From positions 1 to 10,040 of the forward strand of contig UQYF01000054.1 of the NCBI GenBank assembly GCA_900545175.1: 10,040 nt of DNA, written 5' to 3'. Positions within the stretch are counted from its first letter, which is position 1, and every line of letters starts with the position of its first letter. The notes beneath the pieces are model-generated. The model had not been told where the DNA came from. It saw only the letters and a list, made by a program, of their open reading frames with translations, and did no database searches. This document shows positions 1 through 8,600 of this stretch, one piece after another. This stretch comes from an uncultured Eubacteriales bacterium (GTDB lineage: Bacteria > Bacillota > Clostridia > Lachnospirales > Lachnospiraceae). Position numbers and translations under genes: made by a program.

Positions 1-43
1 ATTCGAGGATATCAAATGAGGGGCAAAATACCTTTTGACCCTC
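1..43 (-). repeat. End of MITE-like repeat, copy 1 (runs off left edge)
   Basis: These 43 bases recur as the reverse complement at 1667-1709 with a single mismatch (partner base 1690). The piece carries the terminus ACCTTTTGACC at 30-40, which matches one end of the complete 166-bp element at 1670-1835. The rest of this copy should lie left of the window. The two copies are in opposite orientation and bracket the HMA/LytTR gene pair. No ORF or transposase is associated with it here. Confidence 0.75.
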
Positions 44-76
44 ATATCATATAATAAGCATATGTATAGAAATCAG

Positions 77-129
77 GGTCAAAAGACCAGAAGTCCGATG
101 CAGGCTTGCCTGCATGAGGATTTTTGACC
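77..129. repeat. Short palindromic element related to the MITE-like repeat
   Basis: The stretch is bounded by GGTCAAAA (77-84) and its reverse complement TTTTGACC (122-129). At its centre is a perfect 8-bp hairpin, ATGCAGGC-TT-GCCTGCAT (98-115). The same plan, a TCAAAAG arm, then a small GCAGGC-containing palindrome, then a TTTTTGACCT arm, occurs at 1792-1828 inside the complete element, so this is probably a diverged relative. In addition CTTTTGACCCT (32-42) and AGGGTCAAAAG (75-85) form an 11-bp inverted repeat across the gap between this element and copy 1. Confidence 0.5.
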
Positions 130-261
130 TTGTTACCTGCTAAGAAACATGAGTAAGCAGCCATTTTCAAAGAAAAATGTGCGAATTACTAAGTTTTATG
201 AGAATTGTGGGAGCATGTAGTGCGGAGCAATTTGATATCAGCACCATCTATATATTCCATA

Positions 262-286
262 TGCAGATGAAGAAAAAGCATCTGCA
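262..286 (+). other. Small hairpin in the leader of the HMA gene
   Basis: TGCAGATG (262-269) pairs perfectly with CATCTGCA (279-286) around a 9-base A-rich loop, 32 bases before the HMA start codon and just upstream of its ribosome binding site. No T-tract follows, so it is not an intrinsic terminator. It could be a transcript-stability or regulatory hairpin, or chance. No clear -35/-10 pair was found in 130-260, so the promoter is not assigned. Confidence 0.35.
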
Positions 287-318
287 CACATATCATTAAG
301 AGAAAGGAAGATTAGATT

Positions 319-537
319 ATGGGAAAGACATACAATATTTCTGTCGATTGCATTAATTGTGCCAATACTATGGAAGATATTGCGAATAACACACCGGGAG
401 TTATGGATGCTTCGGTAAGCTTTATGACCCAGAAGATGGATGTGGAATTCGAGGATGGACAGGATGAGAAGAAAGTAATGGCAGATGTATTGAAGGCTTG
501 TAAGGAGGCAGAGCCGGATTGTAAGATTGAATACTGA
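319..537 (+). CDS. Stand-alone heavy-metal-associated (HMA) domain protein
   Basis: A 72-residue protein consisting of one HMA-like fold and nothing else. Cys11 and Cys14 form the CxxC metal-binding motif in the context VDCINC, in the loop after the first beta strand as in CopZ-type chaperones and the N-terminal domains of P1B ATPases. The segment with NTPGV and the following beta strand (residues 28-46) fits the family pattern. Cys61 and Cys68 near the C terminus are additional cysteines. Family knowledge suggests cytoplasmic binding or delivery of a soft metal such as Cu(I), Zn or Cd; the metal cannot be told from sequence, and no cation ATPase is present in the window. A good ribosome binding site (AAAGGAAG, 303-310) lies 8 bases before the ATG, supporting this start. 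It ends in tandem TGA TGA stops, 47 bases before the next gene, with which it is probably co-transcribed. Confidence 0.85.
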   Translation: MGKTYNISVDCINCANTMEDIANNTPGVMDASVSFMTQKMDVEFEDGQDEKKVMADVLKACKEAEPDCKIEY

Positions 538-584
538 TGAAGGTGAGAAAAGCTGCGTCTTTAATCCCTTTTTAATGGAGAGTT

Positions 585-1367
585 ATGCATAAAGAAAAAT
601 CAATTACGATAGTATCACAAAGAAGAAAAATAACGCTTCCTGTAAGAAAGATACTCTATATACATATGCGGAGAAAACATGCAGATGTATATATGGATGA
701 TGGGAAAAGCATTGAAACACGAACCACATATAAGGAATTTTATGATATGCTTGGTGACGATTTCATTGAAGTAAAAAGAGGTAATCTTGTGTCTGTTATA
801 GCAATACATGATATAACGGATACTGTAAATCTGAATAATGGGGATACGCTAGAATATACATCCAGCAGAAAAAAAGAGATAGAAGACAGCTTGTATAAGA
901 AGAAAAAGAGCATTATCAGAAGCTTTTCAACAGAAGGTATTCCGGGTACTATTGAAGAATATTCGGAATACTATAAAGGCTGTGAGAATATGCCATTTGC
1001 ATTTACGGATATAGAAATGATATTTGATGATGACTGCCATGCGGTTGACTGGGTATTCAGGTATGGAAACCAGGCTCTTGCAGAGCTGGAAAAAGTACCG
1101 CTTGAGAGACTTATAGGAAACAGGTTTGGAAGTATATTTCCGAATATGGATGAAAAGTGGCTTCGCTGCTATGAAAGAGCAGTTCTGTTTGGTGAAACTT
1201 TGGTGATGAATGAGTACAGTATTGAGATAGACACACGGCTTACGATAATATGTTTTCCTACCTTCGAGGGTCATTGCGGATGTATTTTATTTGATGCGAA
1301 CAACATACGGCATATAAGAAGTGCAAGTGGTGAAGATGGAATTACTAAGATAATATTAGGAAAATGA
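585..1367 (+). CDS. LytTR DNA-binding regulator with C-terminal PAS-like domain
   Basis: A 260-residue protein. Residues about 4-100 match the LytTR DNA-binding fold: a KILYIHMRRKHADVY segment corresponding to the usual dIlyie box, then FIEVKRGNLVSVIAIHDI corresponding to the F-R-HRS-LVN-I helix region, then a NNGDTLEY strand. Residues about 135-240 look like a PAS sensor domain (PFAFTDIEMIFD at its start, an FRYGNQALAELE helix, IGNRFGSIFP, then the GHCGCILFD final strand). Most LytTR proteins have a receiver or membrane domain N-terminal to LytTR; here the DNA-binding domain comes first and the presumed sensor second, with no receiver, so it probably acts as a one-component cytoplasmic regulator. 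GGAGAG (577-582) precedes the ATG with a short spacer. It lies 47 bases after the HMA gene on the same strand, and may regulate that small operon. The ligand and target are unknown. Confidence 0.82.
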   Translation: MHKEKSITIVSQRRKITLPVRKILYIHMRRKHADVYMDDGKSIETRTTYKEFYDMLGDDFIEVKRGNLVSVIAIHDITDTVNLNNGDTLEYTSSRKKEIEDSLYKKKKSIIRSFSTEGIPGTIEEYSEYYKGCENMPFAFTDIEMIFDDDCHAVDWVFRYGNQALAELEKVPLERLIGNRFGSIFPNMDEKWLRCYERAVLFGETLVMNEYSIEIDTRLTIICFPTFEGHCGCILFDANNIRHIRSASGEDGITKIILGK

Positions 1368-1401
1368 GGTGCTATATCAGAAATGATATAGTGCCTTTTT
1401 T
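1368..1401 (+). terminator. Rho-independent terminator after the LytTR-PAS gene
   Basis: An 11-bp stem (GGTGCTATATC, 1368-1378, with GATATAGTGCC, 1385-1395; two G-T wobbles), a 6-base loop and a T6 tract (1396-1401). The stem begins at the base immediately after the TGA stop codon, closing the HMA/LytTR-PAS unit. Confidence 0.88.
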
Positions 1402-1535
1402 GTGTAATAGGAAACTTCAATCTCTGTGTTCTATAATATGATTCGAGTCAAAACATACTAAATTTAGTCTATAAGTGCATGACAAGTTCATGGGCATGTT
1501 TTGACAGCTTAGTACAGTTGGTTAAAATAGATGGA

Positions 1536-1605
1536 TTTTGTACCGATTAAAAGCAATAAATACAGTTTTGTACCACTTAATATAAAAATTCGTACCAATT
1601 TATTT
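1536..1605 (+). repeat. Cluster of three GTACC-centred direct repeats, possible old transposon end
   Basis: Three similar units of the form TT-T/C-GTACC-(A/G)-(T/C)TTA-like occur with GTACC at 1540-1544, 1570-1574 and 1592-1596. Spaced multiple copies of a short motif are typical of transposase-binding ends (for example IS21-family elements, whose ends carry several such repeats). No transposase gene is nearby. This could be a solo end or an unrelated A/T-rich regulatory array; the family assignment is inference. Confidence 0.35.
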
Positions 1606-1669
1606 GTAAAAATAAGAAAAAAATATTGCGCTCGTATTTTTTTGATAGTGTAATTTAAATGATTAGGAG

Positions 1670-1835
1670 GGTCAAAAGGTATTTTGCCCATCATTTGATA
1701 TCCTCGAATTGTTCGGCTGTAAAACAGCTCCCGCAATTCTAAAACATTCGGAATTTGTTGATTCCTTATATTTTGCGGGTTCCAAGTTCAAAAGCCCAAT
1801 CGTGCAGGCACGAACAGCTTTTTGACCTTTTGACC
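1670..1835. repeat. Complete MITE-like element, 166 bp with 11-bp terminal inverted repeats
   Basis: It starts with GGTCAAAAGGT (1670-1680) and ends with the exact reverse complement ACCTTTTGACC (1825-1835). Internally it is highly structured: CCCGCAA (1730-1736) pairs with TTGCGGG (1773-1779) and encloses a smaller GGAAT/ATTCC stem, and TCGTGC-AG-GCACGA forms a palindrome near 1800-1813. The portion 1667-1709 recurs inverted at 1-43 with one mismatch, so the sequence is a repeated, apparently non-autonomous element. No ORF lies inside it. I see no obvious target-site duplication. Confidence 0.65.
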
Positions 1836-1923
1836 ATGATATTATTTAAATAATCTGGTAATGAAAATAATTTGTCCGGTGATGAAAAACAGAAAATGCA
1901 CAGTTGGCAAATTTGAACGCAGA

Positions 1924-1988
1924 ATAAGCAATCCCCCGCTTCAAGTGAGTAGAGCACTAAGCGGTGGGTAAGGGGGATGCTTATGTCA
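1924..1988 (+). repeat. Hairpin element copy 1, at the broken 5' edge of the adhesin gene
   Basis: This 65-base unit recurs in reverse orientation at 9489-9552 with only a few differences (mismatches near 1947-1953 and 1973, and one extra base near 1965). Similarity starts sharply at ATAAGC (1924) and stops at GTCA (1988). The ends are complementary (ATAAGC/GCTTAT), ATCCCCC pairs with GGGGGAT, and GCTT with AAGC. Such a compact G/C-rich hairpin with sharp borders resembles an IS200/IS605-type right end or a REP-like unit; this identity is inference. It lies directly against the truncated adhesin coding sequence and supplies that fragment's ATG codons. Confidence 0.7.
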
Positions 1989-2285
1989 AATGAGGGCGGC
2001 AGTCCAAACTATATCAGTGCGGTTGAACAGGATAGAGATTTTACTATTTATGTTACAACAGATACAGCGAAAAGAGCAGCGGCAGACGTAGATGAAGTGA
2101 AGGCTGCATTAAAGCTTACTAATATAACATCTCCTGAAAGGACAGATGACAGTAATACGCTTGAAAAGGATGAGCTTGTAGTTGTAAAGACAGCTGCAGG
2201 CAGATATTCTGTCAAGGTAAACGGAGGCTTCAGGGCAGGTGATACATACAGACTGGAGATTATAGATAATGATATAGCGAGGTAG
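1977..2285 (+). pseudogene. Adhesin gene fragment 1 (N-terminal remnant, upstream of the frameshift)
   Basis: The frame opens inside the hairpin element, so its first residues (MLMS) are encoded by the repeat and not by the original gene. From about residue 6 it looks like an Ig-like or beta-sandwich module (DFTIYVTTDT near the start, GRYSVKVNGGF and GDTYRLEII near the end), a pattern common in N-terminal parts of clostridial surface proteins. GGGGG at 1972-1976 touches the first ATG (1977) but is 6 bases from the second (1983), so 1983 would be the better start if it is translated at all. The frame ends at TAG (2283-2285), at the presumed frameshift. No secretion signal is present. Confidence 0.6.
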
Positions 2286-2310
2286 GCTTGATGTTGCGTT
2301 AGATGTCAAT

Positions 2311-2643
2311 GTGTCCAGAGATCTCGTACATTTTGAGGAGGGTTCAGGCTTCCGTGTGGAGGTTGCACTTGAATATGCATTTGATGTGCAGAAAACAGGA
2401 AGTAAGAACAAGGTTGCCATAAAGATGACAGCAGTGTTTGAGACAGAGGTTCTGCTCGGCTTTAGTGCAAACGGCGGCGCCGTATGGAAGACGAAGTGGA
2501 TATTCCCGTATATTTATGACTATAAGATGTCGGGAAGCATTGACCAAGGGCTCTACACAGGTATCGCTATCACAGCGACAGCCCAGCTTGATGAGGACGA
2601 GCCGGAGAATACCTTCGGACTGGAGCTTCTTGAACCGGATTGA
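2311..2643 (+). pseudogene. Adhesin gene fragment 2 (between frameshift and TGA)
   Basis: The frame is open from 2278; the ATG at 2311 is an internal methionine with no ribosome binding site. The 110 residues are beta-strand rich with aromatic, hydrophobic-alternating segments (FRVEVALEYAFDV, KVAIKMTAVFETEVLLGF, YTGIAITATAQLDED). They match in style the first 200 residues of the downstream ORF, as expected if one domain has been split. The frame is the same as that of the 2695-9381 ORF, and the two are separated by the single TGA at 2641. One base change (for example GGA or CGA to TGA) would account for it. Confidence 0.65.
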
Positions 2644-2694
2644 CTTGAGGACTACGCACAGCAGCTTATTGATTTAAGCGAATCCATTAAGAAT

Positions 2695-5600
2695 ATGATG
2701 GAGCAGAACAAGCAGGCAGGTGAAGAAGGTGAAGAGGGAGACGACGATGATGGTGAGTCGGCAGGCACGGCATCAGGCGGACTTCTTGAAAAATATGAGA
2801 GGTTTATTTCTGCGGCAAACGATAAGTGGATTGACCTTATAGAAGCACCTATATTCGCAGCGGAAGGTTCATTAGATCCATTCTATGTGACGGCATACAG
2901 CATTGATGTCAAGTTTGTTGTATCCGCCAACATGAGTGTGGCAATAGGTATGAGCTTCCAGTATGAGAAATCACAGAGACATACCTTCACAATGCTGCTG
3001 TTCCATAGAAATCAGAGCAGCTCTGAGACAGTTGATTTGTCCACGGAATATTTCCAGTTTGATTTCTATGTGATGGGAACTTTGGGTATCAGGGCAGGTG
3101 TGAGAGCTAAAGTATTATTTGGTGTGTTCAGCACGAAGCTTGCCGGTATAGGACTACAGCTTGAGGCTGGTGCGTATGCAAGATTGTGGGGATATTTCTA
3201 TTACTGCATGTCGTGGGAGAATGGCAAGGATATAGAGAGTTCGGCGACGGGTGCTGTTCTTATGGAAATCGGAGCGTACCTTGAGGTAAATCTTGCCATG
3301 GAGGTTATGAACGGAACCTTCTCCTTCAATCCTTCGATATACAGCAACGAATGGCCGATATGGCATGTGGGTGAACGAGAGAATGTGCTCGATTTTGTCT
3401 ATGATGAGGAAGGAAAATGGACTGAGGAGGATGATGGGGAAGAGATTGAGTACAGCATTCCTCTAAGCTTTGATATGGTTCGTACAAGAACCATGGAGGT
3501 TCCTTCAGAGATATTCCGCATGAGATATATGGATTTAAAGGAAGGCGGAGAGGGCTGTCTGACCTATGATGGCAATAAGAGGGCAAGCTTAAATGCTGCT
3601 GCGTCGGAATATGATGAAGAGGAGAGATTCTTTGTTGAGATGTCTGACCCGCATTTTAAATATAATCCGGTTGACAATACAATCACTGTTGTGCCTGAGG
3701 AGGGCGTAGGCTCATATGAGGGAACAATGACAATCACATGGAAACAGCCGGATCTTACCTATGTTTCTAAGACGATAAGTCAGACCTTCAATATCACATG
3801 GGTTGACCCGGATGCAGGCTACTGCCTTGCATTTGATACAAAGGGGGGCACCGTAATCAAGACTAAGGTATATGGAATAGGCAAGGAAGTAGAGGCGGTT
3901 GAGAGCCCGACAAAGGTAGGCTACGCATTCGGTGGCTGGTACAGCGACAAGGCTTGTACAAGAGCAGAAGCGGTACCTTCAACTATGCCGGCACATGATG
4001 TGACACTCTATGCAAAGTGGGTTCCGATACCGAATGTATATACTGTAAGACATTACTACGAGTCACTTGGTACACAGTATGAGCTTACTGAGACGACTAA
4101 GCAGTATAATGTATATGATGTGGATGAAGCCAGTGGAAAAAAGACCCGCAGGGACTATGTCTATACGGATGATGTGCTGAAGGCTGAGGAGCTTGTAAGA
4201 GATAATCAGATATTGCCGGAGGGCTTTGAGATTGACTGGTCTTTAACAACCTCCAGCATGTCGGTTGCACCGGACGGTTCAACTGTTGTTGATATCTACT
4301 ACAAGAGACAGATTCATTCCGTAACCTACAGTATGGGTGAACTTAAAGACAGTGACAATCCTGATGTGGTAATCAGATACCGCTATGGAGAGACTATATA
4401 TGTTCCGACTTACTTCATGCTCGGATATACATTTGAAAACTGGGAGAAGGAGTATGGCAATCCGGCGGAAGGTGATGTGTCCGAAAAAAATAAGAATATA
4501 ATCATGGGTGTTGAGGATATAAAGTATGTCGCTAAATGGAAGGCAGACGATAACACACCATATTATATAGAGTATTACATCCGAGACGAGTCATCCGGAA
4601 TGTATATCACGTTAGGCGGTGACAATGGAAAGCTCTATAAGGAAGGAACCACAGGGGCAAAAGTTTCTGTGAGTGCTAATGTTCTCAAAGATACTGGCTA
4701 TACGCTTGATTATGTAACAGTCAATGGAGGGGGTGCTGATCTTACCTCTGCCGGAGAAATTGATGCGTATGGCAAGCTGACTATCGCTTACTACTATGAA
4801 GGTAATGATTACTATATTACTTATGACCTTGATGGTGGAGAATTCTTAGGTGATGATGTAAATAAATATCCTTATAAGTATACACATGGATTTACATTGG
4901 AGCTTAAAGATGTAACCCCTGTAAAGGAAGGCTACAGCTTTGTAGGATGGTTAGAAGGCGCTCAACCTGTTACAAGTATTCCTTCATACCGTGTAGGAGA
5001 CATTAATCTGACAGCAGAGTGGCGTGCTGACAGGGGGGACATTGCTTTATATGATTCTGACGGGACGACACTTGGAAATGTAAGGGCGACCTATGGTGAG
5101 ACAGTTCCGTCACTTAAGAGCATACCTGTGAAGGCAGGCTATGATTTTGCAGGCTTCTACACTGAGGAAGGTGAGGAGTACTATGATGCAGCAGGAAATG
5201 GAAAGGTAATCTGGCTGGGAGCTAAGGATATAAGGCTGAAGGCTTCATGGACAGCTAAGAGGCTTACAATCAGCTTTGATGTAAATGGAGGCGATACAGA
5301 GCTTGCCTCTATTGAGGGAACATATCTCGATAATTATCCGGCACTTCCTGCACCTGCAAGACAGGGTTATAGCTTTGCAGGCTGGACTGTGGAGAATGAC
5401 GCTTCAGAAAATTATGTGACAGCGGATACAGTAATAAGTAATCCTGATGCACATACGCTCGTGGCACAGTGGGAGAATGGTACCAACACCCAGTATACAG
5501 TTGAGCGCTATGTCGAGAAGGCAGCAGATGGGAATAGTGACGGTACGGATACAGAGACTAAATATGTATTGTATGATAAATCGATTGGATATGGGACAAC

Positions 5601-8600
5601 CAATGAGGATGTTGTAATAAATGCTTCATTATACGGCATTGCCGGATATGCGTTTGATGGGAATAATTCACAGAATGTTCTCACCGGAACGATAAAGGCA
5701 GATGGAAGCACAGTATTTGCTCTCTACTATAATATTAAGCCGGCTGATTATTTCACGGTGACATACGACTATGGCAGGGATGATATGCCTTATAAGACAC
5801 TGTATGTCAAAGATGGTGAGACTTATGGACTGCCGGATGTAGGCAAGACAACAGACGACCACATGAAGCTTGTCGGCTGGAGAGATGATATAGGTGTATT
5901 TAATAAAGATAATACCGCAACTGTCAATCATAGTGATGCCCATTACACTGCTGTGTGGGAGAAGGATGAGTATACTGTATTTTACAGACTTTCAAAGGAT
6001 GGTTTCATCGAGGATTTTGTGACAGAGACATATTCCTACAACGACACAGACAAGCTTATGGGTGAGTTGTTTTTGCTTACTCCTGTGGAAGATGAGAATG
6101 GAAACATCATTAAGTACAATAAATTCACAGGCTGGAACACCAAGCAGGATGGCAGCGGAAAGATGTATATGCCGGGAACGAGCCTGTCGGATGTAGAGTT
6201 TGAAGATGTCACAACTAATAGTTATTATGGCACATTGGAAATGTCATTGTATGGACAATGGGAGTTAGCTGATGTGCCGGAAGGCATGACACCATACATA
6301 GTTGTCCACAAAGTAGAATATTCCGGCGGAAACGGATATTTTAAGTATTACACTCTGAAGTTTGGTAAATATGAGGAGAGTACCGATGCTGTGGCCTATG
6401 AGTTCAGGGACGTAACAGCACAGGATATCAACCAGAAGAAGATAGGTGTGGATATTGTCACGGAACCTGCTCCTGGTGAAGCTGATGATAGCTTTAATAA
6501 TGTATATCGTGCTTATCAAGGTTATACGGTGGTTGAAGTTGTGTACAATAGAATTCAGCATACATTTACCGTGAAGCTTGATAATGGCGAGGAAGATCCT
6601 AGTTGGACGCAGCTATCCGGAATTGGTTTGATGGGGAATATTCCTTCTGCACCTTCTAAGGCAGGATATGAATTTGCCGGATGGGATTATAAGATACCGG
6701 AGTATATGCCGGAACATGATGTAACTCTGACAGCGAAGTACAGGGCGACAGACAGGCGTGCTGTTACTGTCAAGTATTACATGCAGAACCTTGACGGAAG
6801 TTACAATGAGACACCGGAATCGACAGCAGTTATATATGGACAGACAGGTACAGCTATAACACCTGCACCGGAAGTATTTGCAGGCTTTAAGACACCGGAA
6901 GCTAAGAGTGTGACTGTTTCTGATGACGGAAGTGTGGTATGTGAGTACAGGTATGAGAGAGAGGAATACACAATTACATGGGATGCCGGCGAGGGAGGAT
7001 TGACAGGAACAGATTATTCAACCGGAAAGGTAAAATATGGCCAGACTATTACTGCACCGGGGCTTAACAGACCGGGCTATACTGGAGCATGGAAGAATCT
7101 TATTGATACCATGCCTGCTAATGATGTGACCTTCACGGCTGACTATGCGGCACAGGATGTATTCTACAAAGTGGTATATCGTAGGATGGATGCGAACGGT
7201 GCATATACGCCTATTTATAGTCAGAACAGGACAGCGAAGGCCGGCTCGATAGTTCAGGAGCCATGCGAGGTTTCAGATGATTATGCATCACAGGTGGCAG
7301 ATGGCTATATCAAGCCTCTTGTACAGACTGTGGAGATTGCCGGCGATGGAAGTACTGTAATAAATTATGATTACAGACTTATAAAGAGTCATTTAGGCTA
7401 TGATTTGTCCGGAGGAACAGCTACAACCTCCAACTATGCACAGTCAGGTGATTACTATTATGGAAAAACATTGCAGATACCGGTTCTTAGTCAGGTTAAG
7501 AGGACGGGCTATGCAGCCAAGGGCTGGTATGATGCAAGCGACCCTTCTAAGAAGCTGGTTGATGGAAATAATATTACGATAGGTGCTAAGGATGTGACCT
7601 ACAAGCTTCTCTGGGAGCCTGTGACCTATACTATCACCTACGACCTTGTACTTAATGGAGCACAGAGTCTCAACAATCCATCACAGTACCGCACAGACTT
7701 GGATTTTAACATATCTGCACCAAAATGTGATGATATGTCATTCGTAAGATGGGAGTGGGCAGGCGATGGAGCTATGCCGGCAGAGGTTAAAATCCTCGAT
7801 AACGGACTTGTCCATGTTACGCAAAGTGCTCAGGGAGATTTAAGGTTCAGAGCTGTATGGAGTGAGGATAAGCTTGTATTCTCTGCAACACTGTACGATG
7901 GCTCACCGGAAACGTATATTTATTATTATCCTGCTGCGGGCAGTGAAAAGATAACACTCGCACAGATAGCAGTGCCGGTAAGAGAAGGATATGTATTCTC
8001 GTACTGGACAAAGAAGATACCTAAGAGTACTTATGGATATTATGATGTAGTGCTTCGCGATGACACCAAGGTATCGACACTTAATTTCAACATAGACTTC
8101 GTGACAGCCAACTGGATGCCGCTTGTAACCACGGATGGCTTTGATGGCTATCAGATATGTGTATCAAGTGAGAATGAGTTAGAGCTTGCTATTGAATACA
8201 TAAAGTCTGATTCAAGGTATACAGGTATTGCGCTTAGCAATGATATCACAATCAATGAGCTTTCAGAGCCGTTATTTGAGATATTTGATGATGGTTATGT
8301 ACTTCTGGGTAATAATCATAAGCTTACGCTAAAACGTGCAGCAGCACCGTTATTCGGAGAAAATCATGGCGAGATTCGTGAGCTTGGAATTGTAGGAAAC
8401 GTAAATAACAGTGTGGACAGTGCAAAGGCAGAAGAGACCAGCTTTGGTGTGATTACCGGTGTAAATAAGGGCATTATAAAGGGATGCTTTATTGAGGGGG
8501 TAAGCACTGATGATGGAGTCACAAGAAATACAATAACAAGTAATGCAACATATTTTGGAGGACTTGTCGGTATTAACGAGGGAACCATTACAGAGTGCCA

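Larger units (their letters stand above)
1402..1923. other. Gene-free, repeat-rich intergenic stretch
   Basis: No credible coding region is present on either strand; the open frames here lack ribosome binding sites and recognisable protein character. Besides the listed repeats it contains a 10-bp inverted repeat (GTCAAAACAT 1447-1456 / ATGTTTTGAC 1496-1505) and an A/T-only inverted repeat (1617-1625 / 1635-1643). The latter has a T-run but no G/C in its stem, so it is not called a terminator. The 88 bases 1836-1923, between the MITE-like element and the hairpin element, carry no feature I recognise and no start of the adhesin gene. Confidence 0.6.

Noticed and set aside
231..260. Promoter with TTGATA and TATATT ahead of the HMA gene
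   Set aside because: The spacing between the two hexamers is about 13 bases, too short for a standard sigma-A promoter.
1..1835. CRISPR array
   Set aside because: The repeats are inverted, few in number and not regularly spaced with unique spacers; no cas gene is present.
1509..1957. Small minus-strand ORFs in the intergenic stretch
   Set aside because: They run across the GTACC cluster, the MITE-like element or the hairpin element, lack ribosome binding sites and have low-complexity translations.
2278..2290. Programmed +1 frameshift at AGG-TAG
   Set aside because: A rare codon followed by a stop could favour slippage, but there is no visible stimulatory Shine-Dalgarno or structure, and the downstream TGA and missing N terminus make mutation the simpler explanation.
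2641..2643. In-frame TGA as a selenocysteine codon
   Set aside because: Surface adhesins of this type are not selenoproteins, no convincing SECIS-like hairpin follows directly, and a second lesion upstream already indicates decay.
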